A DNA stretch of 42,160 nucleotides from the NCBI GenBank assembly GCA_009760855.2, contig WPIO01000458.1:1-42160 (forward strand), given 5' to 3'. A model generated the notes under the pieces. That model made no database searches. It had not been told where the DNA came from and was given only the letters and a program-made list of their open reading frames with translations. This document shows positions 30,010-41,880 of the stretch, in pieces. The stretch comes from Cristatella mucedo. Lineage: Eukaryota; Bryozoa; Phylactolaemata; Cristatellidae. The translations under genes and the position numbers were made by a program. Numbering within the stretch: position 1 is the stretch's first letter; the number at the start of each line of letters is the position of its first letter.

Positions 30010-30480
30010 TCATTTGTCGTTATTATTATCATTGGGATTAGAATGCTTGCCTCCTAACTTCAAACCTCGTCCTAACCTAATAATGTTGGCTCTGCACCAA
30101 ATCATTTTCATTTTAAACCTAATTATAACGTGAAAAAAATCCCTACTTTCTTAATTTCAAGGTTTAAAATTGATTATTTTTGGAACCGTCTTAATCACGT
30201 AACAGAGCCCTTTGATTCACAGTTCTCAATTTATTATGCCACGATTATGGAACACAGCTACGACCAGTACGGAGAACTCGTTGATCAGGCAAATGGAATA
30301 CCAGATATATTAGAGACACTGCTTTAAGAAAACACTGGGTATCTGCAAAAAGGAGCCATTGGAAAAAAACGAAAACTTAAATAGTCCTTGACCACTTACT
30401 AACGAATACGTGACCATATGGAGTACGTTTTTCCAGCAATTGATTTCGAGGTGAAGAATTGCTCGGTAAGTTGAAACTAG
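30010..30480 (+). repeat. Spacer repeat shared with 9170-9640
   Basis: This is the counterpart of the A/B spacer. It contains a 65-codon frame (30130-30327) ending VDQANGIPDILETLL; the last 20 or so codons align without gaps with the 9401-9472 frame. The product is not recognised. Confidence 0.5.
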
Positions 30481-31240
30481 TATTTCCGAAAAATTAACAT
30501 ATTCCTTCTTGGAAATGACTAAGTATCAACGCAGCTAAACTACACCGAGAAGAATTATTACACAACTTCAACCCAAAATTCGCTTCTTCAATGCGATGAG
30601 CGAAAAGTTGAGTCTCCTACATGTTGCTGTATCTCCGTCTGTTTTACGTGCCCGACCGGCTTATGCAAATCCAACTATAATTCTTCATGACTTTCTACGA
30701 CGAGTGAAGCTGACCTTCCTAACCGAAGCACGTAAATTCATCACACCATTTTTATTACACATTCATTGGCAAATGGCCTTAAAACCGTAAATACTGAGCT
30801 TATTTTTAACCAGAAATAATCTACTTCGCTATATTGTAGCTAATGTTAGAGTCTTCTAGACGCAAGAGATGCTTTCAAATAAACCTTTTATATCTGAACT
30901 AAAGAATAAACTTGTTAGAACGACGTGAACAATTTAATATTCATATTCATCCTTATTTTTTCAGTGACGAAAGAGTTTTATCAGTTCACCAGCTACGAAG
31001 CCTTAATCGGAAGCCAATAGGTTGCGAACAACTCTTGTAAGGACTTTCTTGCCACAGTTACGAGATTATGGCATTAGGCGAAATATCCGATGTACTTTAA
31101 GGTTTTTTATCCTTCTTACTTCAAATTGGGAGAGTATTCAATCCAGAATAAGATTATTACGCTCACGAGTAACTCATAATTCAATTATTTATCAGTTGTA
31201 TTTACGTCGTAGCTAGGGGAATTAGTTCTGGCTACATCAG
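30481..31240 (+). other. Upstream block of unit D
   Basis: This is homologous to upstream blocks of B (12180-12420, 12470-12640) and E (37640-38420). A 64-codon ORF (30596-30790) includes ARKFITPFLLHIHWQMAL, similar to VHEFITPFSLQIFRKMAL at 37912-37965 in E. The frame is broken in B. Either an old exon or unselected flank is possible. Confidence 0.4.
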
Positions 31241-31245
31241 ACTTA

Positions 31246-31300
31246 TGACGTCTGATTTGACCACAATGTAAGGCCCGGAGAGTAGCTGGGAAAGTCAGTA
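31246..31300 (+). promoter_or_regulatory. Unit D promoter, TATA element mutated
   Basis: The position aligned to TATAAG reads TGTAAG (31267-31272), again 116 bp before the exon 0 donor. TGACGTCT lies just upstream. A weakened TATA element fits the dead coding exons. Confidence 0.45.
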
Positions 31301-31382
31301 ATACGACGGAGAGGGTTCGGAGCGTATTTCTCAGAAAACGTATGGCTCTGCTGCTGCGACAGGGAAGTCCGTTTACCAGCCG
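31297..31382 (+). other. Unit D exon 0, non-coding 5' UTR exon
   Basis: GAGAGGGTTCGGAGCGTATT through ACCAGCCG with donor GTAAGC at 31383. It has no indels relative to A, B and E. Confidence 0.48.
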
Positions 31383-32149
31383 GTAAGCAATTGCAGATAT
31401 ACTTTCGCCGCTTCCATCTTTGGTTACGGCCGTTCATGAATAGATTTTTGCAGCAACCGGTCGTCATCCGGTGCTTCTTCTAGAACTCGGTGATTCCATT
31501 ATTACTGCACGCTGCATCTTGCGAATATTTTGTTGAGCTCGGAAGGTCAGGTGGCATTGTTAAGCAAGGTGTGAGCCGCTTGTCGAAGTTGTATTGATAG
31601 TGACAGCTGCGGTAAGAAAGGTAGCTGCGGTAAGACGTAATTTTTACATGACCGTACGGTTAGTATCTATATGCTAAATGTTAAGCGGCAAATATAGCTA
31701 GTGTTGACGTACACAGTGCTAGCGTGCATACAATCCCACTACTAACCGCACTTCTTCCTTACCAGCAGCGTCTATATCGAGCAGTGAATCAACTTCAATG
31801 TCGTGTAACTCACCTTTAGGTTCTAACCGGTTGGCAGTCTGCCTTGGTGGAACCTAGTTTGAGCGGTTGCTTGTCACGACCTCGGGGCACGAAGCTATTT
31901 TGTTCAAATCATAATGTGCTCAACCTTAAGTGTCACTGCAAGTGGTTGACTAGTCGCAAAGGATTGACTGTTGCTATAAATAAGTGGTTTGACATCATCT
32001 GGAATGGTTACCTTAACTTGTACATAATCTAACTTTGAGCTTAGAGATATGAGCAGTCAATGGTTTTAACGCGAAAATATATTTATGTTATGAAGACTTC
32101 CATGTTATATTTTGCTATTTTAAATCCAATTTCATCATTATACTTCTCT
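31383..32149 (+). other. Unit D leader intron and exon 1 leader
   Basis: This is a short leader intron (767 bp to the ATG). It contains a tRNA-like segment (31852-31912) and a candidate acceptor TTGAGCTTAG ending at 32044. The leader after that acceptor has an upstream ATG (32049) opening a six-codon uORF. Confidence 0.45.
31852..31912 (+). repeat. tRNA-like segment, possible SINE remnant
   Basis: ACCTAGTTTGAGCGGTTGCT and a B-box-like GTTCAAATC correspond to 3231-3290. Confidence 0.33.
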
Positions 32150-32237
32150 ATGAGCAAGTCTAGAACTACTGAGAACGGTATGGAACTTACAGAATCCTTA
32201 CCGGAAAGGCGAGACAAGGTGGACATAAACAGCCTCG
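32150..32237 (+). pseudogene. Unit D coding exon 1
   Basis: The exon is 88 nt with an open frame MSKSRTTENG... to ...VDINSL, ending CTCG in phase 1. It has the same length as in B and C, so the exon itself is intact. The donor reads GTAGTA rather than GTAAGT after a one-base loss, a likely splicing defect. It belongs to a gene whose exon 2 is dead. Confidence 0.65.
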
Positions 32238-34840
32238 GTAGTATAATAACCACACTCTTCAAGTTGCTGTAAATTGCGAGGCTGGTCATTGCAAGCCTTA
32301 GGGTGGTTTTGACGGTTAAATATCTCGACATCCAATCTTTGTTAGCGGTTAGATTTACCTATTACTCTGCTACTTGAGTGCATTTTAAAGGTACCTTGAT
32401 ATTTTGTATGCACATGTACAGCCCGGTATTATAGAATATACATTATACAATTTCCATTATTTTAAACTGCTGCAAAATTGTAGGCCGTGCATTAGGAGTT
32501 ATGGACAAAGACAATTTCCGTGATCGCTGTTGCTGACTCACGTTTACTTAATACGATGTAGAGTTCAACCTTTTCTGGGAGTGTGTTCTGAAGCTGCATC
32601 GAGATATCGGTAAGCTACTAATTTTACTTTCTTAAGAACGTGTAAGAATACTTGCTACTTTTGTAAGTGATAAAATTCCCGTTTCAGCTAAGTGCATTTA
32701 TTTTGTAGCAACCACTAAAAAGATTGCCCCTAATTAGAGTTCGACTGGGATTTACCATGAGTATCTCGACTAGTCTCAGTGGCTGACTCCTTCTGTGCAA
32801 AAATGTACTTCTCCTTTGTTGAAAAAATAGTTGGAAACTGGATAGTGACCATTAGTTAAGTTAGGATTTTTAATTTGGAATATATCTGATCCAAGATCTT
32901 TATCCCGTTGTCCACAGTTTTTTCAACGAATGACACAAAGAATGTTGTGGATGTTTTATGTCGACAGTCATACTGTGACTTTCTAAGCAATCATGATGCA
33001 TTCTATTTTACGTCACTAGTTTTTTACTGATTTAGAACGAAGCAATCTTTCACGGTTGTAAAGACCGATTAGCCTTTATTCTTAAATTATAAATTCATGA
33101 TGTTGCAAACAATTCCTTATTTTGCTTGATTGAGCAAGAAGGCATCCCTTAGGGCGCTTCTGCGCCTTCTTATAAGTAATGTAATGTTTCTGTGTCTGCT
33201 ACTCTACAAAGTCACGAGGTGGGGGTCTTGTGAGTCAGCTTAAGAATCCTGCTCACTATTTACTGATGGCCGTAACTGCATTAAAGATCAGTGAGCAAAG
33301 GTGACGCACTATAAAATCTCATGTTAAAATACCTAATCTCAACTCCATCCGCTTGCTAACGATGCCGAGTCACAAGTCTCAGGCCAGGCAATAATAGTGT
33401 AACAAATTTTACATTGGAAGACATAGGGATCTGGCTACTCCATCCCAAAACCACGAAGGTAGGCTTCTGCTAATGTTTCCGTAGGATATGAAGTCATAGG
33501 AAATGATTGATGTTAACGTTCAAATTAGCAAGTTCTAAAATTTGATTTATAAACGTATTAAAAACTTGCAACTCTATTTTATCTGAGACGTTCCTTCACC
33601 TAACTAGACTAATTATTGGCATGCCTAATTATTTATAGTAGACAGATATACAATTTGATCTTGCCAATTCCTAAGTCTTCAATAACGATGTTAGGCAGCA
33701 TTTAAAATACTTCTGAGTTAAATGCATGTGTACATCATTGCCCACAGATTTCATTAATTAGTTTCAAACACTTGACGAGTAGAAGGTTGTTTTAGCGACT
33801 AGTGCCTCATAGAACGTGCATTTTAACCAGCGAATCTATTGCTGTCGAGTCGCTCTATAGAAGAATGCTATCACTTACCTTGAATTGCAAATTTCTCATT
33901 ATATATGTCTCTTTAGTACTTTCGAATTGTGCATGCAATTGAATAAGATTGAAATCAATACGACTAATTATCTGTTTAAATTGTATTTGATGTCCTGGCA
34001 AGCTAAACATTTTACTTGCCATCGGGTTTCCTCTCTAGTAGTCTCGCTCATGCTTCTTAATGCTTGGATCAGACACCTTTGTGAAAACAACTTAGTGCTA
34101 CATTAGCAAGGATAGTTTAAAATTGCCGGAGTATCAGTACCTGCATAGGAACTGTGGTTTGACATTGAATACAAACTCCCTTGAACAAGCGCTTTCAACT
34201 ACCCATACTGTTCGATTTTTGTATAGACAGAACCATGGAATTTGATGCAATGTACCCAACAATAGTTTATTTAATGCTCTGTATGTAGACATAGCAACTT
34301 ATGGGGAAATTAAAATTCAACAATACATCTGCCTTGGCCATTACCTAGGACATACAATTAATAACTATTCGGATGCCACGTTCAGGATGGAAAGTGGCAT
34401 GGGTTGTACCTATTACATGGTTTCAGCTTGTCCGAACCAGGGAATACAGTTTTTTAGTCTGCTTTAATTTTATGAAGTAGGGGGTACATGATAATTAGCA
34501 TTTGAGTTAGCCGCGTTGAGGATTTAGCATGAAAAACTACACTATCCATGTAAATCGCAAAATCATTTCTAATTGTGACGGCTTAAAGACTGGGTTTTAC
34601 CGACAATGCTATAACATCTTGGGTTTTCAAGAAGATAGTTCACGTCAGGGACATTTTGTTCTTGCATAATGATTTAATTTACTGTCAATAGTCTAATATA
34701 CTGACTATTTCAAGAGGGGTATTTATTTAGCTCATAAGAACCTCTTAACAGATTTTTCGCATTCTGGTCCGGATAAAATGAAATTCTCGACACATTTTTT
34801 GCTACGTTAACAATCAAATAATATGTTTCAACTATTGTAG
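32238..34840 (+). other. Unit D intron 2
   Basis: This is 2603 bp, homologous to the introns of A, C and E (blocks near 32500-33300 and 34315-34700). No RT remnant could be recognised in it. A 73-codon ORF at 33885-34106 has no recognisable domain. It ends at the conserved acceptor CAACTATTGTAG. Confidence 0.55.
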
Positions 34841-35488
34841 AAACTGACCTGGAGTCACAGTATTCCTAAATTGCCGTATCATCAGACATACACAAGAAGT
34901 ATACCAACAAAGATTTGAATAAAGCTCAGCCAGTTCTGGGAGCTTGCAACGTAAAAGAAAAGCCTGAACTAAGACATGGTTTTTCAAGGAAACGCTGGGC
35001 ATCTGCAAACACAGAGCCATTTGACACGCTGGAGGATACAAGTGAATCATCACTACCTAATGGTGAGTTGGGACCTTCAACGAGTAAACGTGTCAGTTTA
35101 TCAATTAAAAAAGAAAATGGCGATTCAATAATGGACAGTCGCTTGAAGAAGGAGCATCGGTGTGAGACATGTGGCAAGGTGTTTTCTCAGGCCTGGAATT
35201 TGAGGGCACACTTGAGAATCCATACTGGAGAAAGGCCCTACGAATGCAACTATTGCGAAAAAAATTTAAGCACTCCGCCCATTTGAGCACACACTTGATG
35301 ACTCATACGGCGATAGACCCTATCCATGCTCACTGTGTGAATGGTCGTTTGCACGCAGATCCCATCTTAGATCTTACGAACGGGCTCACAGAGGAGAACT
35401 ACCTTTTGAATGTGATTAATGTGACATTGCCTGCACTTGAATGCAATACTTAAAAACCCACAACAAGTACTGTCACATTGCTTTGTAA
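34841..35488 (+). pseudogene. Unit D zinc-finger exon 2, dead
   Basis: The exon aligns with the whole of unit C exon 2 but is broken. A TAA at 34867-34869 replaces the CAA of B and C nine codons into the exon. The frame then continues through a linker with FSRKRWAS (34981-35004) and IKKEN, and finger 1 (CETC...HLRIH) is intact apart from helix changes (C to W). One base is lost near 35257-35266 in finger 2 and another near 35309. In the original frame finger 4 has TAA (35417-35419) and TGA (35438-35440). It cannot encode a four-finger protein. Its linker is more like E than like B or C. Confidence 0.88.
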
Positions 35489-37020
35489 TTAAATTGCTTA
35501 CAACCGTGTCAAGATGGAGGTCACTTGAGAAATGAATGCAATTATATTATATTTCAAATTTTGCTTTTGCTTATGCCTGTAAATGATATGCAATAGGTTG
35601 TATCAAATGATAACTCTTCCATAATACTAAGGTCCGTTGATAGATATAAATAATTACATATATAGACTTTGCGATGACAGCAAGACAAAGAAGCCTAAGG
35701 TTACTTGTAAAAGCAACATATGGCTGTCGCTTGGAGAGAGGCTGATCGTGTAATTAAAATTGAATGCCAGAACACATTTTCTTAACAATATTTCAGAGTT
35801 ATCATATTGCTGTTTAGCTAAGCACATCGTCGGTGAACACAACTAAGGGCAAGACATAATGTCAACAAGGTAGAAGCTGGTTAGTAGACAACTTTACATA
35901 ACATCGATAATCCTCAGTGTAATATTATTATTCTAAACTATAGTACGTCTGACATAGAATCCACAGAGAACTAACTATCTTTGTCTGCAATTTTTGTTAA
36001 ATTTGGAGGACAAATGATCGGATGGCTTGTGGCACGATGCTCAATAAACAACAAGTAAAAGGTGGTCCTTGGTCACATACACCAGATCTGCATGTATGTG
36101 TGGTTAGTGGCAGCAAGCACAATGTCAGCAAGCTTATGCACCTAAATGAATAATCAATGCGATTTACTAAACGCTATTATAAATGGATGCTGTCAAGTCA
36201 GGAGATGCAAATGTATCTCTGAAAATATGACCACAGAGGACATATTAGGCCAAAGCCATCTAAATGAAAGGCGTGCTGTAAGAATTATTGTTAGTAGTCC
36301 CGAAAAATAAATCAAGTAAATGACCGCTCAGTCGAAAATGAGTTTATGCATCGAAAATTCGTTAACAAAAACATGTGGCCTTTTTAATTTTCCAGTTGTC
36401 TTCTACTTAAAATCTTCAAATTTCCCCTCTCCTTGCTCATCTCCCTCTCTTTTGTGACTGGACTGCGAAATTCTAACAGGAATAAGAAGGCATAAGATAG
36501 AAATTATGCCGCTACAATCTCAGGGCGCTGAACATGAAAACCCTGCTGTACCTTATAATTAATACAAAAGCTTAATTCGGACGTTGAAAAGTTGCGTGTT
36601 CAAAGCAAAGGTAATTGCACTATCATTTCTACCGAAACTGAAGGTTCCAGTCAATAATTAAGAAGCTACCATGCTCAAAGCAACACTTTGATAAATGCCA
36701 TGCAAGGATTATATTAATGCCAACATAGCCTTAATTTAGCAGCTTTCCTTGGTTAAAATAAAAAGTTACAAAGTCCAGTCCTTAATTTGTGAAACTATTG
36801 GTTCGATTCGGCAATTATAAAGCGACAGGCTTCAGCCTCGATTAAAAAGATGCCTAGTTAATGCATCTATTAGGATTCAGATTTTTCATTTACATTTATC
36901 GGATTATATGACGGTACAGATCTTTTACAGGAAAGAATTAAAAGGCAGCTTCCTCCCGTTCGCAATAAGGTCGCACACTCTGGTCAGAGACTGTTAACTA
37001 GAAGCTTAAACCAAGAATTA
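35489..37020 (+). other. Unit D 3' flank
   Basis: No gene is supported. It is homologous to 6711-8240 and 14928-16320. It contains the best-preserved version of the ancestral LINE tail (36040-36190). It stops at a (AAT)n run where a fresh LINE tail is inserted. Confidence 0.6.
36040..36190 (-). mobile_element. Old LINE 3' tail remnant in unit D flank
   Basis: GTGTGGTTAGTGGCAGCAAG and CACAATGTCAGCA match the minus-strand 3' UTR at 37200-37230 closely. This shows that the weaker matches in A, B and C flanks are the same old insertion. Confidence 0.6.
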
Positions 37021-37320
37021 CAATAATAATAATAATAATGCACTTGATAAAGCGCCCTCAGAGAACTCATTCTCTCTATGAGCTTTGCATTTAATGCAAA
37101 TGGAAATGCAATTGAATGGTGGGTAATATCATGCTTGATAAGCAAACAAAGTGAATATTATTTTTAGGGGTGACGGGATGCACAGGGTCAGCATGCAAAT
37201 GTGGTTAGTGGCAGCATGCACAGTGTCAGCACCCATAAGTACATGAAGGATGAATCACAGGGACCCACTAAATGGTCTAAATAGGTGTGTTTTTAAGTTC
37301 CTTTTAAATGTGAATACTTA
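37021..37320 (-). mobile_element. L2-like LINE 3' tail, intact copy
   Basis: The segment has (AAT)n, then GCACTTGATAAAGCGCCCTC, then the full 3' UTR to TTTTTAAGTTCC. It is the uninterrupted equivalent of 1-42 plus 1271-1520. It lies at the same place relative to unit E as that copy does to unit A, so it was present before the A/E duplication. Confidence 0.85.
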
Positions 37321-37329
37321 ATTTCTATT

Positions 37330-38425
37330 AAGGCACTTTGTAAATCAGAGCGAGACTTAGAATAATCGATAGTTGGTTGTTACATGCATGGTATTATGCT
37401 TAAAATAACTTGCGAAAGCGTAACAGTATGATATGTTTGCACTATACAATTCACAGAAGAACACATTTATAGCCACAGGTCGGTAAGCCCTTTGATTGAT
37501 GCGTGAATTACTGCATTAAGTGGGTAACGTGTAGACCTATAAAGAGGAAAGGCCAATAATGACTGCCCTCGCCTTTAAAAAGATCATTATCTGAAAATAA
37601 GAAAAGTCTATTTCGTAATTTGATCCATTTTTGAAGCAGCCAAATTTACATCGTATAAGAGTAGCCGACAGGATTAATTCGTTAACAACAATTTCTGGAA
37701 TTATAACAAAGTTCTTTTTGGAAAATACCGAGTATCCATGCACATTAGTACACCGGGAAAAATACTTGGATACCATTAACGAGAAATTGCTGCTCCGATG
37801 CGTTGAGGGCAAAGCTGCGTCACGGACATAACTTGCCGACAGGCTTATGCAAATCTATGTGCTGTACTTCATGGCTTTCTAGGATGAATGAAGCTGCTCC
37901 TAGTCATCGAGGTTCATGAATTCATCACACCGTTTTCATTACAGATTTTTCGGAAAATGGCCCTTAACACTGTAAACACTGAATTTATTTTTTTAACCAG
38001 AAACAATTTATCGTACTATATTTTAGATAATTGTACAGCCTGCTGGACACGAGACCTATATATTCAAATGGATTCTTGCTATCTGATGTAGAGGCTAAGC
38101 GAATTAGAACGACAGAATAATTAAAGGTTCAAGCTCGTCCACTTTTTTCTGTACGGAAAGTTATATACACCTGCTGCCAATCCTTCGTCCAACGCCGATA
38201 ATTTGTCAAAACCGACACGCATAAAGACACGCTTGCCACAGTTACGTGATTATTATGTCAGGCGAAATGTCCGACGTACTTTAAAGCTTGGGCATCCTAC
38301 TGACTTCAAGGCAGTATTGTATACTAACCGAAATAGATTATTACGCTCAAGAGTAACCCATAATTAAATTATTTATCAGTTGTATTTACGTCATAGCTAA
38401 GGGATTAACTCTGGCTACATCAGAC
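37330..38425 (+). other. Upstream block of unit E
   Basis: This is the longest version of the 5' flank. It contains a 66-codon open frame (37631-37831, with ITKFFLENTEYPCTLVHREK) and another at 37888-38091. Counterparts in B and D are broken or shifted. No domain is recognised. Confidence 0.45.
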
Positions 38426-38428
38426 TTA

Positions 38429-38485
38429 TGACGTCTTATTAGGCCTGAATATAAGGAGCGGAGGGCAGCTGGGAAAGTCAGTATT
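38429..38485 (+). promoter_or_regulatory. Unit E core promoter (TATA element)
   Basis: AATATAAGG with TATAAG at 38450-38455 lies 116 bp before the exon 0 donor. TGACGTC precedes it as in A. The promoter is better preserved than the gene it would serve. Confidence 0.5.
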
Positions 38486-38565
38486 ACGACGGAGACGGTT
38501 CGGAGCGTATTTCTCGTATAACGTATCGCTCAGCCGCAGAGACGAGCAAGTCCGTTTACCAGCCG
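38480..38565 (+). other. Unit E exon 0, non-coding 5' UTR exon
   Basis: GACGGTTCGGAGCGTATTTC through ACCAGCCG with donor GTAAGC at 38566. Confidence 0.48.
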
Positions 38566-39125
38566 GTAAGCATTTGCCGATATAGGTTCGCCGCTGCAAT
38601 CTTTAGTTACTAGCGTTTATTACTAGTTGGTTGAACCGACCCGTTCGTCATCTGGGGCATTCCTCAAGAACTCTGCATTCGCAGTAGAACTACATGCAGC
38701 AGCTTGCGCCGAGTCGTTGCCTTTAGGCTTGGTAGGTCTCCTCTAAAAGGGAAGGCTCCTTTAAAAGGTTCCCATTCCATCAAAATCCTCTTTTTGGCTG
38801 GCCCGCCGCTTTGCTCACTGGTTCTAACGGAGACGTCTACCAAGTCCGGGCACCTACAGCTTCATTTTTTGCGCCTCTGCATACACTGAAATGCGAATAT
38901 GAATTTGCCTTCAGGTTACAGTCCAAGCTTACGTAATATGCAACACATAATCCGCATCGAAAAAAATAGCAAGTATCTGAAAATAGCTTAACTCTTATGC
39001 CAAGCATTCTAACCTAGCGATTCAATTTCATTAGGGTACTGGAGCTTGCCACACTTTAGAATAATAACTATTGCAAGTGTAAAGCAGCCCTCTTGTAATT
39101 GTAAACTTTGGCAGAGTCTACTGAG

Positions 39126-39190
39126 TTGCTGTGCTTGACCTTAAGGCAGCATTCGATACTTTTGATCCCGTATTTTGTATGAGTACCTGT
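39126..39190 (+). mobile_element. LINE reverse-transcriptase motif A remnant
   Basis: VAVLDLKAAFDTFDPVFCMS is open here, the equivalent of 2695-2760 in unit A and slightly closer to the usual RT sequence. Confidence 0.55.
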
Positions 39191-41184
39191 CATTTTCCAT
39201 GCACATCGCTTCTATTGTGGACAATCTGATCGTCAATCAGTATGGATGCAATTGGCCACTGTTACTTCTTTTATATGTCTCCCTGCTCTTTAACATGATC
39301 GAACTCTCCAAACCTCATTGCAGCCTGTAGCTAAACGCACACCTGATAGCGACGAAATGTTCTAGTTTTCTCCACGAAATTCATTACTCCCTTAAAGAAC
39401 ATTGTCTTTCTCAAAGCAAATTATGTAAGACCTAGATATAGCACGACCATATGGTTAGTGTCTATATGCTAAATATTACGATGCAAATATAGCTAGTGTT
39501 GACCCACACAGTGCCATCCTGCATTCAATCACACTACTAATCCCACTTCTTGCCAATCTGCATTAGCTCCCATTCAAGCAGTGCATCAAATTCAATGTTG
39601 TGTCACTGATCTGTATGTCCTAAGCAGCTTTACCCTCTTCTCGGCACCCATTCTTTCTTTTATGATTAGATGTATGTTACTACACTGCTGTTTGCGTGCA
39701 TCTGAAAAGCTATGCTGCTAAATTAGTACACACATGTGTAAGAAGTGTAGTGCCTGGTATGTTATAACCCCGTGACCGCAACATACGTTATTTAATTCTA
39801 AATTGCTTTTTTAATTGTAAACTGGTGGCATTAGTGTAGCACACCGAAACTGCCCATTTGAATACTTTTGCTGACTCGTGTTTACTTTAATTGCAATGTA
39901 GAGTTCAAGCTCTATGTTGGAGTTATCTCTAAAGCACATCGAGTATTTGGTCAGTTGACTAGTTATACTTTCCTAATGATGAGTAAGAATGCATGCCACT
40001 TGAGCATATGACAAAGTTATTGTTACATCCAAGTCTACTTATTTTACGGCGACAGCTAAAATGATTGTCCGTTATTCGAGTGAGGCTGAATTGAGTATCT
40101 TGACTAGTCCTAGTGGCTTAGTTCTTCTCAGTGAAAATGTAGGTTTCCATCGTTAAAAACTATTAGACACTAGATAATGATCCTTAATTTAATTAATATT
40201 GTTCATTGGGAATAAATTTGATTTATTATTGTTATCCAGTTTTCAACAGTTTTTTTAGCGAAGGAAACGGAAAATGTTGTGCATGGTAAATGACGAACTT
40301 CATACTTCAGATTTCTGAGCTATCACTATACATTTTATTTTAAGTCACTTTTATTACTGATTTAGAACGAAATAATCTTTCACGGATAGTAATATCGAAT
40401 AGCCTTCGGTCTTTAATTATAAATTCACCGTATTGTACACATCTTGTATACTGCCTGCTTGAGAATAAAGGCATCCCTTGAGGCACATCTACGCCTGCAT
40501 ATAAGCAATACAATACATCTCTGAAAGCTACTCCACAAAGACAAATGGCGGCTTTGCGAGTCAGCATAAGAACCCGACTCACTATTTACTGATGAATGCC
40601 ACTGCAATAAGGGTCTATGAGAAAAGGAGACGCACTGCCAAATCCCCAGGCATAATATCTAATATTGCATCCATAGTGATGGCGTGCTAATGTCGCCAGC
40701 CACAATTTTTCTCAAGGCAGGCAATATTAGTGTTACGTAATTTATAGAGACAGATATATGGATCTGGCTAATCTATCTGAAAACTGCAAAGTTAGACAGC
40801 TGCGAATGTTTTCCTAGGATATGAAGTGATGGCTAGGTGTCAAGGCTGTCTTGCCTATTAAACTCTGAAATGTTATGCAATCGTCTAAAACGAAGCTTAA
40901 TTTCTAGAGCACGCGCATAAAAGGTCATTTTACCAGCATACCTCCTTTAAAAAGCTGAAGCTTCGTTTCAAGCCTCAAGATTAGAGTGTTACCTAAGGCT
41001 AATTTTAGCCCTGGATTCCAATCAGATTAACGCCTTTTCTTTGAGACCGAACATTGTTCTTAATCGTCAAAGTAGGCAATCATGTACTGTTGAGAAAACC
41101 AGCTCTTTCAAGTAACTTTTAATTATTTTCATGCAGCAACGTTGTTACTCAGACGTACAATCATTGCTTGTCATGCTCGGTCGA

Positions 41185-41540
41185 TGGGCAACGTTTGATG
41201 CTAGCAATTTATCAGTAATTCATGAGCGAATACAATCTAGCTTTGGCTATCACGGGCACTGGCATTGAAGTCATTAGCCCTCTAATCTCATTTTAAACAC
41301 TCCTGAATATTGACTTAAGCATGAGAAAAATATCTTCGATGAAATACTGTAATTTTGGTACCACTGGGTTTCCTTGACCTGGGTTTACGTTCCGCCAAGT
41401 TAGGTCCTCTTCGTCTTTTACGATGAGATTGCTGGCCAGGCACATCTAGGTTTTCACTTTTATGCAAATGAAACATTGTTGTACTATTTGGCCTTTAATC
41501 ATCCAGTCCTCCAGCACGTTGAGTGGTCTCAACTCTCTTG
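41185..41540 (+). mobile_element. Decayed L2-like reverse transcriptase
   Basis: WATFDASN...SSFG (motif A region, 41185-41245) is followed after a one-base shift by ITGTG text. Near 41435-41480 LGFHFYANET-like text corresponds to LGFHFYADDT, so the YADD box is destroyed. The first half matches unit A (5651) and the second half matches unit C (21300), so the parent insertion is older than both splits. Confidence 0.65.
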
Positions 41541-41880
41541 AAGCTTGTTCTGATTCGGCGTGTATTGACCAGTAATGTTTTGCCTTCTGAAGTGCACATC
41601 TGATTTCTCCTGCAATAAAGGATGTTCTCGACCGTCCCCAACGAATAGGCGTTTTCAACCTGTACATTGCGATTCTAGCAAACCTTTTCATGCTCCTTAG
41701 ATATGCTGATGCATTTACACCCGTATTTTGTGTTCAAAAGAACATATAGTTAAAAGGCGTTCTGGAATTACATTGACGAGGAGTATGCAAGCGTGGGTAA
41801 GATTCATTGTAAGCTTCCTTCAGGGTTAAAGTTCCAACTGCAATAAAAAGCAATAAGTATCTGACTTAATAACAACGTAG

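Larger units (their letters stand above)
38566..41880 (+). other. Unit E intronic region lacking exon 1
   Basis: This is homologous to unit A from exon 0 to near its exon 2, but about 600 bp equivalent to 3208-3806 (tRNA-like segment, microsatellite, exon 1) is deleted at about 39631. It holds the RT motif-A remnant at 39126-39190, a decayed RT at 41185-41540 and the candidate donor at 41797. No other gene is seen. Confidence 0.6.
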
